Part shown: one piece after another, positions 1 through 4,860 of the stretch
How the letters are laid out: the number at the start of each line of letters is the position of its first letter
Numbering within the stretch: the stretch's first letter is position 1
NCBI GenBank assembly: GCA_947568605.1
Contig: CANOPV010000083.1
Span: 1 to 5,035, forward strand
DNA from: an uncultured Clostridium sp.
GTDB taxonomy: Bacteria; Bacillota; Clostridia; TANB77; CAG-508
Length of the DNA: 5,035 nucleotides
Direction: 5' to 3'
Translations under genes and position numbers: made by a program
The notes under the pieces: model-generated
The model's input: the letters and a program-made list of their open reading frames with translations, nothing else
Told to the model about the DNA's origin: nothing
Databases searched by the model: none

Positions 1-103
1 AAGTATTTACAAACAGTACATCTCTACCTTTTTCTTTCCATTTCTTATAAAATTTTGAAAAATATATTATTATTAAGACTGCAAAATCTACTAACTCTTT
101 CAT
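1..103 (-). CDS. Membrane protein, N-terminal fragment (possibly VanZ-like)
   Basis: Only the first 34 codons lie in the window; the gene runs off the left edge, so its length and function are not visible. The translation starts MKELVDFAVLIIIYFSKFYK, a hydrophobic helix at about residues 5-18, followed by a lysine-rich stretch and then RDVLFVNT, where a second segment seems to begin. The start is ATG at 103-101, preceded on the minus strand by GGGGAG (113-118) nine bases away, and further up by a perfect sigma-A promoter (143-170). A short helix, basic loop and DVLFVNT-like start reminds me of VanZ-family membrane proteins, some of which give low-level glycopeptide resistance, but this rests on memory of the family and 34 residues. 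Another polytopic membrane protein is equally possible. The gene and its start are far more certain than the name. Confidence 0.55.
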   Translation of the reverse strand, partial: MKELVDFAVLIIIYFSKFYKKWKEKGRDVLFVNT

Positions 104-120
104 ATTTTTAATCTCCCCTC

Positions 121-171
121 CAAATTACTATTCATATAAATCATTATACTATAAACTAAGTTATTGTCAAC
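121..171 (-). repeat. 51-bp promoter-bearing repeat, copy 1
   Basis: This block matches 999-1049 at 50 of 51 bases (C at 133, T at 1011), in the same orientation. It contains the complete promoter of the leftmost gene and the first part of its leader. The next 17 bases to the ATG are the same length in both copies but agree at only 9 positions. Confidence 0.9.
143..170 (-). promoter_or_regulatory. Sigma-A promoter of the leftmost gene
   Basis: Read on the minus strand: -35 TTGACA at 170-165 and -10 TATAAT at 148-143, both perfect consensus, with a 16-bp spacer. The spacer contains the small dyad AACTTAGTT, which could bind a regulator. The start codon lies 40 bases below the -10 box. Confidence 0.8.
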
Positions 172-251
172 CTATATATTTTAATTTTTTTATTTTGCCT
201 ATATTTCGGGCTTTGTCGGCATTTTTTGTGTCATATTTTTTAGAAATTTAA

Positions 252-280
252 TTGAAAAGTATATGATAATATGATATTAT
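252..280 (+). promoter_or_regulatory. Extended -10 sigma-A promoter of the small membrane gene
   Basis: -35 TTGAAA (252-257), 17-bp spacer, -10 TATTAT (275-280) preceded by TG at 272-273, giving an extended -10. Transcription would start near 287, leaving a leader of about 50 bases before the ATG at 337. It is divergent from the promoter at 143-170. Confidence 0.65.
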
Positions 281-336
281 TTAAATTGTAAAATAGTAAG
301 TTATCGTTGAAATTAAATTTAGGAGGAATGTAAATT

Positions 337-489
337 ATGTCAAATGTAATAATATTAGGTTTATTGATAGTAGTAATACTTCTTAATATTATCTATCTAC
401 TTTATTATTATGGATTTAAAGTGAAAAAGAAAGAGAATATCTCAAATAGAAAAAAACATTGGGCTATTATAATATGTTATATTATTTAG
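337..489 (+). CDS. Small single-pass membrane peptide, 50 aa, possibly a frameshifted gene
   Basis: The ORF starts MSNVIILGLLIVVILLNIIY. Residues 4-25 form one strongly hydrophobic helix, followed by a lysine-rich loop (about 28-40) and a second hydrophobic stretch, HWAIIICYII, that stops abruptly at TAG 487-489. The start is well supported: AGGAGG at 321-326, ten bases before ATG, and an extended -10 promoter at 252-280. The odd point is the end. Directly after the stop, the +1 frame continues hydrophobic and open (RLSIIILQIIICILLIYDYY and six more residues) to TAA 566-568. Removing one T from the TTT at 485-487 joins both parts into a 76-residue two-helix hairpin protein. I do not recognise a family. 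It may be a recently broken gene, a sequencing indel, or a genuine short membrane peptide. Its end converges with the minus-strand gene ending at 544, with no convincing terminator between them. Confidence 0.6.
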   Translation: MSNVIILGLLIVVILLNIIYLLYYYGFKVKKKENISNRKKHWAIIICYII

Positions 490-543
490 ATTATCCATAA
501 TCATACTCCAAATTATAATTTGTATTTTACTTATTTATGATTA

Positions 544-981
544 TTATTCAACAAATTCTATAAAGTAATAATTATTATAATCATCTATTCCATTTAATTC
601 ATTAAATTCAAGTGAAAAACTCCTTGAAGATTTAAAAATGTTACCTTTACAATGTGTAATATAAAAAATTGGAATATTATTGCAACTATCATAATGATTA
701 GAAAACTTTAAATTCATATTTTCAAATTCTTGTTTTAATTCATCTAATGTTATTTGTGTTTTCACTAATAAAACTACTCTATATGTTGGATATTCTCCAT
801 TTCCACCTGAATCTCCTATTTTACTTTTTATTGCAATTTTTTCAATATTTTGTGGTAATGCAATTTTAGAAACTTCTTTCTCTAATCCTTTCAATCCTTT
901 AGTATTTGAATATATAATAATACAAGAAAAACTGACTATAAAAATTGCAATTATAATAAATAATATTATTTTACTTTTCAT
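544..981 (-). CDS. Small membrane-anchored extracytoplasmic protein, unknown function
   Basis: 145 residues. Residues about 4-24 are a hydrophobic anchor (KIILFIIIAIFIVSFSCIII); the remainder is soluble and probably outside the membrane. The SFSC sequence is a poor lipobox, so an uncleaved signal-anchor is more likely than a lipoprotein. Visible features are the segment KIGDSGGNGEYPTYRVVLLV (about 54-73), with a glycine-rich turn leading into a beta strand, a helix LDELKQEFEN (about 79-88), and a tyrosine-rich end, DDYNNYYFIEFVE. Two cysteines (about 100 and 111) could pair. I believe similar unnamed proteins occur in Clostridia but cannot assign a role. The start is supported by AGGAG (991-995) nine bases upstream and a perfect promoter inside repeat copy 2. 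Regulation is probably shared with the leftmost gene, because their promoter blocks are nearly identical. No clear terminator follows it. Confidence 0.75.
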   Translation of the reverse strand: MKSKIILFIIIAIFIVSFSCIIIYSNTKGLKGLEKEVSKIALPQNIEKIAIKSKIGDSGGNGEYPTYRVVLLVKTQITLDELKQEFENMNLKFSNHYDSCNNIPIFYITHCKGNIFKSSRSFSLEFNELNGIDDYNNYYFIEFVE

Positions 982-998
982 ATATTTTTACTCCTACA

Positions 999-1049
999 CA
1001 AATTACTATTTATATAAATCATTATACTATAAACTAAGTTATTGTCAAC
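999..1049 (-). repeat. 51-bp promoter-bearing repeat, copy 2
   Basis: Direct-orientation copy of 121-171 with one difference in 51 bases. Here the region just below the -10 box is a perfect 12-bp palindrome, ATTTATATAAAT (1008-1019), broken by the single change in copy 1. It would cover the transcription start and could be an operator, although AT-rich palindromes arise easily. Confidence 0.9.
1021..1048 (-). promoter_or_regulatory. Sigma-A promoter of the 145-aa protein gene
   Basis: Minus strand: -35 TTGACA at 1048-1043, 16-bp spacer, -10 TATAAT at 1026-1021, both perfect. The boxes and spacer are identical to the promoter at 143-170. The ATG at 981 lies about 40 bases below the -10 box. 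Confidence 0.8.
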
Positions 1050-1369
1050 AACCAATTATTTAGAATATTTTTTATTTTAAATTTAAAAGTAAATACAATT
1101 TTTTTTTATATTTTTAATAAATTTTTCCAGTAGACAAATTTTGACACTTTTGCAACAATTATTTGATATAATATTGTTGAAGTTTATAAACCTATTTGGG
1201 AAAATACAATTTGAAATATAATTTTTTATTGCATTTAGAGTTTTTTACTAAATAATGGTGTAGACCTTTTATTTTTTTGCTTTTTAAAGAAGATGTTTTA
1301 TAAAAATCATCAACGGAGTGGGATGATATTATTGAACAAAGAAAAAAATATATAAAAGACTAGCAAGTT
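1050..1369. other. Gene-free stretch, possibly holding a small RNA
   Basis: About 320 bases with no convincing protein gene on either strand. It holds a candidate plus-strand promoter (1141-1172) overlapped by a dyad. Below this are several small hairpins: ATTTAG/CTAAAT (1233-1253), and a GATG-CATC-GATG series (1292-1325) in which the middle element can pair with either neighbour. A plus-strand frame is open for 38 codons (1239-1352), with an internal ATG at 1293 and only a weak ribosome site. No terminator for plus-strand transcription is seen before the antisense side of the tRNA-Arg gene. A small RNA or a decayed gene are both possible. Confidence 0.3.
1141..1172 (+). promoter_or_regulatory. 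Orphan candidate promoter with long spacer and overlapping dyad
   Basis: TTGACA (1141-1146) and TATAAT (1167-1172) are both perfect but 20 bp apart, longer than the usual 16-18. The arms CAACAAT (1153-1159) and ATTGTTG (1173-1179) form an inverted repeat straddling the -10 box. Long spacers with dyads are known from activator-distorted promoters such as those of MerR-type regulators, but there the dyad sits between the boxes, so this is only an analogy. No gene lies within about 500 bases downstream on this strand. Confidence 0.3.
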
Positions 1370-1396
1370 AAAAAAATACACCTTTTATAAGGTGTA
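1370..1396 (-). terminator. Intrinsic terminator of tRNA-Arg
   Basis: Arms TACACCTT (1377-1384) and AAGGTGTA (1389-1396) form an 8-bp stem with a 4-base loop. Read on minus, a run of seven T (1376-1370) follows at once. It lies two bases beyond the CCA end of the tRNA. Confidence 0.85.
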
Positions 1397-1398
1397 AA

Positions 1399-1475
<77 letters not shown>

Positions 1476-1488
1476 ATTTAATATATTT

Positions 1489-1517
1489 ATTATACTGTTA
1501 TTATACAAAAATTTCAA
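1489..1517 (-). promoter_or_regulatory. Promoter of tRNA-Arg
   Basis: Minus strand: -35 TTGAAA at 1517-1512 (5 of 6), 17-bp spacer, -10 TATAAT at 1494-1489 (perfect). The predicted start is within a few bases of the mature 5' end at 1475. Confidence 0.8.
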
Positions 1518-1546
1518 TAGAATTTATAAAATTTTTGTAAAAAGTA

Positions 1547-1575
1547 TTGAATTTTCATTAATTTTATGCTATTAT
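1547..1575 (+). promoter_or_regulatory. Promoter of tRNA-Pro
   Basis: -35 TTGAAT (1547-1552), 17-bp spacer, -10 TATTAT (1570-1575) preceded by TG at 1567-1568, an extended -10. The start would fall near 1582, giving a short 5' leader to be trimmed. It lies back to back with the tRNA-Arg promoter. Confidence 0.75.
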
Positions 1576-1594
1576 ATATTAGTATTTATATTAT

Positions 1595-1670
1595 CGAGGT
1601 GTAGCGCAGTTGGTAGCGCACGTGGTTTGGGACCATGGGGTCGCAGGTTCGAACCCTGTCACCTCGACCA
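1595..1670 (+). tRNA. tRNA-Pro (anticodon TGG)
   Basis: A full 76-base cloverleaf: acceptor CGAGGTG/CACCTCG, discriminator A, encoded CCA (1668-1670). D arm GCGC/GCGC; anticodon stem CGTGG/CCATG with loop TTTGGGA, anticodon TGG, decoding CCA and by wobble other proline codons; T arm GCAGG/CCTGT with loop TTCGAAC. It has its own promoter and terminator. I looked for a copy of its 3' end nearby as a sign of integration and found none. Confidence 0.97.
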
Positions 1671-1679
1671 TACTAAGCA

Positions 1680-1711
1680 AAAAACAAACCACTTAAAAGG
1701 TTTGTTTTTTT
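1680..1711 (+). terminator. Intrinsic terminator of tRNA-Pro
   Basis: An A-rich arm (1680-1690, ending ACAAACC) pairs with GGTTTGTTTTT (1699-1709), an 11-bp stem with an 8-base loop. The T run extends to 1711. It starts ten bases after the CCA end. Readthrough would enter the acetyltransferase gene. Confidence 0.88.
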
Positions 1712-1741
1712 AATAATATAATAGATGTGGGAATTGTAATT

Positions 1742-2218
1742 ATGAATATATATTTAGATGAAGTAAAAGAAGAAAATAAAGATATTTTATTTCGATTGCT
1801 TGAATATTCTCTTTTTGAAGAAAGTTTAAATAATGGAAATGAAATGAATAATGAAGCAATATTTGAATATAAATATTTTAATAAGTATTTTACTGATAAT
1901 AATAGATATGCCTTTTTCATTAGAGAAGAAAAGACAAATAAATTATTAGGATTTGTAATGATAAATACTTATATACAAAAATCTTCTGATGGTTACAGCA
2001 TTGCCGAATTTATGGTAATACCAAAATATAGAAGAAAAAAAATTGGTAAACAATGTTCCTTTAAATGTTTTGATAAATATAGAGGAAATTGGGAAATATC
2101 ACCATTATTTAATAGTAATTCAGCATACAACTTTTGGAAAAAAGTAATTGATGAGTACACAAATTATAATAACGAATTTATTGATAGGATTTTTATATTT
2201 AATAATGCTGAAAAATAG
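1742..2218 (+). CDS. GNAT-family N-acetyltransferase
   Basis: 158 residues, a normal single-domain GNAT length. These enzymes move an acetyl group from acetyl-CoA to an amine on a small molecule or protein; the substrate cannot be told here. The acetyl-CoA site (motif A) is AEFMVIPKYRRKKIGKQ at about residues 88-104, a strand followed by the pyrophosphate loop. The usual glycine in R-x-x-G-x-G is replaced (RRKKIG), keeping only the last one. The downstream GNWEI, a conserved asparagine-alanine pair (NSAYNFW, about 126-132) and VIDEYT match the typical C-terminal half. I chose ATG 1742: GTGGGA at 1727-1732 gives a weak ribosome site nine bases upstream. A GTG at 1727 would add five residues but has no ribosome site. 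No separate strong promoter is visible; readthrough of the tRNA-Pro terminator or a weak TATAAT at 1717-1722 may serve. No clear terminator follows the gene. Confidence 0.85.
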   Translation: MNIYLDEVKEENKDILFRLLEYSLFEESLNNGNEMNNEAIFEYKYFNKYFTDNNRYAFFIREEKTNKLLGFVMINTYIQKSSDGYSIAEFMVIPKYRRKKIGKQCSFKCFDKYRGNWEISPLFNSNSAYNFWKKVIDEYTNYNNEFIDRIFIFNNAEK

Positions 2219-2286
2219 AAAAGAGATTTGAAATAAAATTTTTGAATATCTGCTTGTTTTTTGAAAAATATGTTATATAGTACATA

Positions 2287-2315
2287 TTGATTTTCCAAAA
2301 TGGATATGATAAAAT
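2287..2315 (+). promoter_or_regulatory. Promoter of the Fic gene
   Basis: -35 TTGATT (2287-2292), 17-bp spacer, -10 TAAAAT (2310-2315) with TG at 2307-2308 as an extended -10. The start would lie about 20 bases before the ATG at 2344. Confidence 0.6.
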
Positions 2316-2343
2316 TTAAACATAATTTAAAAAGGAGAATAAT

Positions 2344-3015
2344 ATGACTATTTTAGAGTTTATTTTAAATCATCAAGATTATTTAGAAGATTTTATTACA
2401 AGAAGTACTTATCATTCAAATGCTATTGAGGGTAGTACTCTTACTTATGCTGAAACTTATGCCATTCTATATAATGATAATAGTTTTAAAATTGAAGGAA
2501 AAGAGCCAAGAGAAATATATGAGGCTATTAATCATAAAAGAGCATTAGAATTAGTCTTTAAAAATTTACAAAATAATGAAGAATTTGATGAACGATTTAT
2601 AAAAGAATTAAATGAAACTATAAATAGAGATATTAAAGATACAAAGAGTTATAGGACTGTACAAGTATTTATTCAAGGTAGTGAACATATTCCGCCAAAG
2701 CCTGAAAAGATAAATAATTTAATGAATTATTTTGTTTATAATTATAATAATGATAAACAAGATATTTTTACTAAAATTGCTAAATATCATATTGAATTTG
2801 AAAGCATACATCCTTTTGAAGATGGTAATGGTAGAACAGGTAGATTACTTATAAATTATGAATTATTGAAAAATAATTTACCACCTGTTGTTATATCAAA
2901 AGATGATAGAGTAAAGTATTTTGAATTTTTAAGAAATAATGATATAACTAATTTTGCTGAATGGTTGAAGGACTTATCTATTAAGGAAAGAGAAAGAATA
3001 GATAAATTTGGATAG
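2344..3015 (+). CDS. Fic-domain protein, self-inhibited (class II type)
   Basis: 223 residues. Fic enzymes usually transfer AMP from ATP to a hydroxyl side chain of a target protein. The full active-site motif is present: HPFEDGNGRTGR at 156-167, with catalytic H156, metal-binding D160, anion-hole N162-G163 and ATP-phosphate arginines R164 and R167. Upstream, SNAIEG at 25-30 fits the inhibitory motif S/T-x-x-x-E-G/N, with E29 expected to block ATP until moved. Because this motif lies in the N-terminal part of the same chain, the protein resembles class II Fic enzymes and needs no separate antitoxin gene. The target-docking flap is probably YRTVQVFIQGSEHIPPKP (103-120). The C-terminus stops shortly after the Fic core, without the winged-helix domain seen in many relatives. 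The start has AAGGAG (2332-2337) six bases before ATG and its own promoter. Targets are unknown; activity as AMP transferase is inferred from the intact motif. Confidence 0.93.
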   Translation: MTILEFILNHQDYLEDFITRSTYHSNAIEGSTLTYAETYAILYNDNSFKIEGKEPREIYEAINHKRALELVFKNLQNNEEFDERFIKELNETINRDIKDTKSYRTVQVFIQGSEHIPPKPEKINNLMNYFVYNYNNDKQDIFTKIAKYHIEFESIHPFEDGNGRTGRLLINYELLKNNLPPVVISKDDRVKYFEFLRNNDITNFAEWLKDLSIKERERIDKFG

Positions 3016-3054
3016 AATAAAACCCCAATTATTTATAATAATTGGGGTTTTATT
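3016..3054. terminator. Bidirectional terminator between fic and the M23 gene
   Basis: A perfect 17-bp stem (3016-3032 with 3038-3054) with a 5-base loop and a CCCC/GGGG core. On plus it runs into TTTTATTATTTTTATTTT; on minus the core is followed by TTTTATT. It starts right after the Fic stop codon and lies 9 bases from the end of the convergent peptidase gene, so it should serve both. Confidence 0.92.
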
Positions 3055-3063
3055 ATTTTTATT

Positions 3064-4053
3064 TTAATATAAGTAATTTTGTGGATTTTGTGCTATTCCG
3101 TTAACTCTTATTTCAAAGTGTAAATGGTTTCCTTGTGAATCTCCTGTATTTCCTACATAAGCTATTAAATCGCCTTTATTTACCTTTTGACCATATTTTG
3201 CAACTAATGAACTACAATGTCCGTAAGCAGTTGTTACTCCACTTCCGTGGTCTATAACTACATAATTTCCATATCCACCATTCCATCCATAAGATGACGT
3301 TGTTATTTTTCCTGACCCTGCTGCATATATTGGTGTTCCTTTTGGTGCTGCAATATCAAGTCCTTTATGTGTTGTTCCCCATCTTCGCCCATATCTTGAT
3401 GATATTCTTCCACTAACTGGTCTTGATAAGTTTACTCCATTTAATGAAACTACTGTTGATGATAAATTCGCTGATTTACTATATGATACTGGTGATGATG
3501 ATTGTTGAACTACAACAGGCTTTTTTTCATATAATGATGATACTACTTGTTCTGTTGTTGAAAAGTCTCTTAATTCTATTTCATATTTTTCTAGCATACT
3601 TATTTTATTTATATTATTACTATTTTTGCTTTTTAATTCTTCTATTGCATTTTCTGCTTCTTCTAATGTAGATACATACATTTTTTCTTCATTATCAAGT
3701 AAAATAGCATAATATCTATAATATGTTTTTCCTGTTGATATAACAGTATTGTATATTTCTTCGTCTGTTGTTACTATATCTTTTTTTAATAAACATATTT
3801 CATATTTTGGCATATTATCTATTTGTGCAAATGCTATGTTTTCTGAATTGGAGTTACCTGTTTTTAGATAATCATTTATTTTTGATTGTAATTCAGTTTT
3901 ATTTTGGCAGTATCCTATAAATTCTCCATCTAATGTTACTTTATATATTGGTTTATATATTAGTACTACTGCTGTTAATATAAGAAATGTTGCGAGTGTT
4001 ATTAGTACTAATGTTTTTATAGATGTTCTGAAGGCTATTAATAATTTTTTCAT
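3064..4053 (-). CDS. Membrane-anchored M23 metallopeptidase (peptidoglycan endopeptidase)
   Basis: 329 residues. A hydrophobic helix at about 12-33 anchors the protein, with the rest outside the cell. Residues 37-64 and 113-142 look like two copies of a small unit, a beta hairpin with an LDGE/LDNE turn followed by a charged helix. A serine-rich linker (about 180-200) leads to the C-terminal LytM/M23 domain (about 208-329). All active-site residues are seen: zinc ligands H229 and D233 (HKGLD), H312 in HLHFE, and catalytic H278 (YGH) and H310. It is therefore probably an active zinc enzyme cutting peptide cross-links in peptidoglycan, rather than a dead relative such as some sporulation M23 proteins. 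The nearest ribosome site, AGGAG at 4070-4074, is 16 bases from the ATG, unusually far, but no better start is in frame. A promoter lies at 4094-4122. It stands alone, convergent with fic and followed by the shared terminator. Confidence 0.93.
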   Translation of the reverse strand: MKKLLIAFRTSIKTLVLITLATFLILTAVVLIYKPIYKVTLDGEFIGYCQNKTELQSKINDYLKTGNSNSENIAFAQIDNMPKYEICLLKKDIVTTDEEIYNTVISTGKTYYRYYAILLDNEEKMYVSTLEEAENAIEELKSKNSNNINKISMLEKYEIELRDFSTTEQVVSSLYEKKPVVVQQSSSPVSYSKSANLSSTVVSLNGVNLSRPVSGRISSRYGRRWGTTHKGLDIAAPKGTPIYAAGSGKITTSSYGWNGGYGNYVVIDHGSGVTTAYGHCSSLVAKYGQKVNKGDLIAYVGNTGDSQGNHLHFEIRVNGIAQNPQNYLY

Positions 4054-4093
4054 TAATATTCTTTAAACTCTCCTTTTTTTATTTTGCTTAATT

Positions 4094-4122
4094 ATTTTAT
4101 ATTATAATATTGTTTTATTCAA
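4094..4122 (-). promoter_or_regulatory. Probable promoter of the M23 peptidase gene
   Basis: Minus strand: -35 TTGAAT at 4122-4117 (4 of 6), 17-bp spacer, -10 TAAAAT at 4099-4094 (5 of 6). The start would lie near 4087, giving a leader of about 34 bases. A perfect TATAAT at 4106-4101 has no matching -35 at normal spacing. Confidence 0.5.
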
Positions 4123-4266
4123 TTCTTATTAGATATGATTTTTTTAGATTATTTACGTTTTTCTTCCTTTTTCATCTTTTTTCTTCTGTTTTTGTATTTA
4201 TAATTTTATATTGTTATTGAAAGGCAATTCTTCCAATATATTCTTAATATATTATATGTAATAGAA

Positions 4267-4300
4267 CCAAAAATATGCCAAAATCTCGGCATATTTTTGG
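4267..4300 (-). terminator. Intrinsic terminator of the small basic HTH protein gene
   Basis: Arms of 13 bases, CCAAAAATATGCC (4267-4279) and GGCATATTTTTGG (4288-4300), pair perfectly around an 8-base loop. On minus the T run lies in the distal arm and continues as TTCTATTAC. It sits eight bases after the stop codon of the gene at 4309. Confidence 0.8.
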
Positions 4301-4308
4301 TGGAAAAT

Positions 4309-4641
4309 TTACTTTTTGCTTGCACGTGACCTTACATAAGCAGAAAATTTTTCCCTAGACATTGGCTTAGAATTTGGCTTAACATCTTCCTTAGACTTGC
4401 TTCTGTTCTGTTTCCTTGCCTTTTTTAATTCTTCTTTCTCAATATCTGATAAAGTGCCTAATGCTTTTGTGAGCTTTTTGTCACTTATTCTAAGTTCCTG
4501 ACAAACTTGTTGAAGAGTTTTGCCTTCTTCAACCATTTCTAAGGCTTGAATAGCAACGCCTCTTTTTCTTCTTATTTCGTCATTGTAGTCTGTGTCAGTC
4601 CGATACCTCATTTGGTAGTAATAACTTGCTTGTGGTCGCAT
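4309..4641 (-). CDS. Small basic protein with predicted helix-turn-helix
   Basis: 110 residues, not recognised as a named family. The N-terminus is tyrosine- and arginine-rich (MRPQASYYYQMRYRTDTDYN) and is followed by the basic patch RRKRG (24-28). Residues about 29-64 read as a helix-turn-helix: ALEMVEEG, then TLQQVCQELRISDKKLTKAL (42-61) with the turn at R51-I52-S53. The last 40 residues are lysine/arginine-rich, low in complexity and probably disordered. Strong positive charge plus HTH suggest binding to DNA, or less likely RNA. I chose ATG 4641 because AAAAGGAG lies eight bases upstream; the longer frame from 4695 overlaps the promoter and has no ribosome site there. It has its own promoter and terminator, so it is a single-gene unit. 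By eye it is less AT-rich than its neighbours, which could mean transfer or strong expression. Confidence 0.75.
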   Translation of the reverse strand: MRPQASYYYQMRYRTDTDYNDEIRRKRGVAIQALEMVEEGKTLQQVCQELRISDKKLTKALGTLSDIEKEELKKARKQNRSKSKEDVKPNSKPMSREKFSAYVRSRASKK

Positions 4642-4686
4642 AATTTTCTCTCCTTTTAACCTTTTGGTGCTTGACCAATTATATAT

Positions 4687-4715
4687 ATTATACACTATTT
4701 TTGAAAATTTTGCAA
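4687..4715 (-). promoter_or_regulatory. Promoter of the small basic HTH protein gene
   Basis: Minus strand: -35 TTGCAA at 4715-4710 (4 of 6), 17-bp spacer, -10 TATAAT at 4692-4687 (perfect). The start near 4680 leaves a leader of about 40 bases before ATG 4641. Confidence 0.7.
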
Positions 4716-4733
4716 ATTTTTAGGACAATTTGA

Positions 4734-4817
4734 GTTAAAAGATTATTTTTTTAATGAAATTATGCGACAAGTTTGCTTCGCTAGTTGGAGCCAATGAATT
4801 AAAAAAATAATTTTAAC
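4734..4817. repeat. 84-bp imperfect palindrome with long AT arms
   Basis: The left arm at 4734-4755 and right arm at 4798-4817 are perfect inverted copies over 20 bases except for an extra GA at 4741-4742. The 42-base centre is richer in GC (GCGACAAGTTTGCTTCGC and following) and can fold further around TTC at 4777-4779 with wobbles and mismatches. It ends with GGAGCCAA (4787-4794), which is also found at 4901-4908. The shape fits a small mobile hairpin repeat. No coding content is seen. It lies upstream of the HTH gene promoter. Confidence 0.75.
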
Positions 4818-4860
4818 AAAGAATTGTATAACTGTTTTTATTTTGCATAATTTATTTAGA

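Noticed and set aside
196..227. Possible terminator TGCC...GGCA followed by TTTTTT
   Set aside because: The stem has only four outer pairs with a long unpaired interior, and no plus-strand gene lies upstream for it to end.
1595..1670. Integration (att) site at tRNA-Pro
   Set aside because: No copy of the tRNA 3' end and no integrase gene are found in the window.
1727..1741. GTG start for the acetyltransferase
   Set aside because: No ribosome site precedes it and the bases before it belong to the tRNA terminator tail; ATG 1742 fits the family start and has a weak site.
1693..1920. Minus-strand open frame of 75 codons
   Set aside because: It lies across the tRNA-Pro terminator and antisense to the acetyltransferase start, with low-complexity serine/phenylalanine content and no ribosome site.
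1742..3015. Acetyltransferase and Fic gene as a toxin-antitoxin pair
   Set aside because: Fic has its own promoter and carries its inhibitory motif in the same chain; the acetyltransferase lacks a neighbouring ribbon-helix-helix antitoxin.
3423..3671. Plus-strand open frame of 82 codons rich in leucine and methionine
   Set aside because: It is the antisense shadow of the M23 peptidase gene, which has a full set of catalytic motifs; the leucine-rich translation is typical of such shadows.
4150..4200. Lysine-rich short frame on minus (MKKEEKRK)
   Set aside because: Too short, arises from an A/G-rich tract, and has no convincing start context.
4642..4695. N-terminal extension of the basic HTH protein
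   Set aside because: It would begin inside the promoter, while ATG 4641 has a strong ribosome site eight bases upstream.
4635..4768. Shared 12-mer AAATTATGCGAC at the HTH gene start (minus, 4646-4635) and inside the palindrome (plus, 4757-4768)
   Set aside because: The match does not extend further and one such match is expected by chance in a biased 5-kb sequence.
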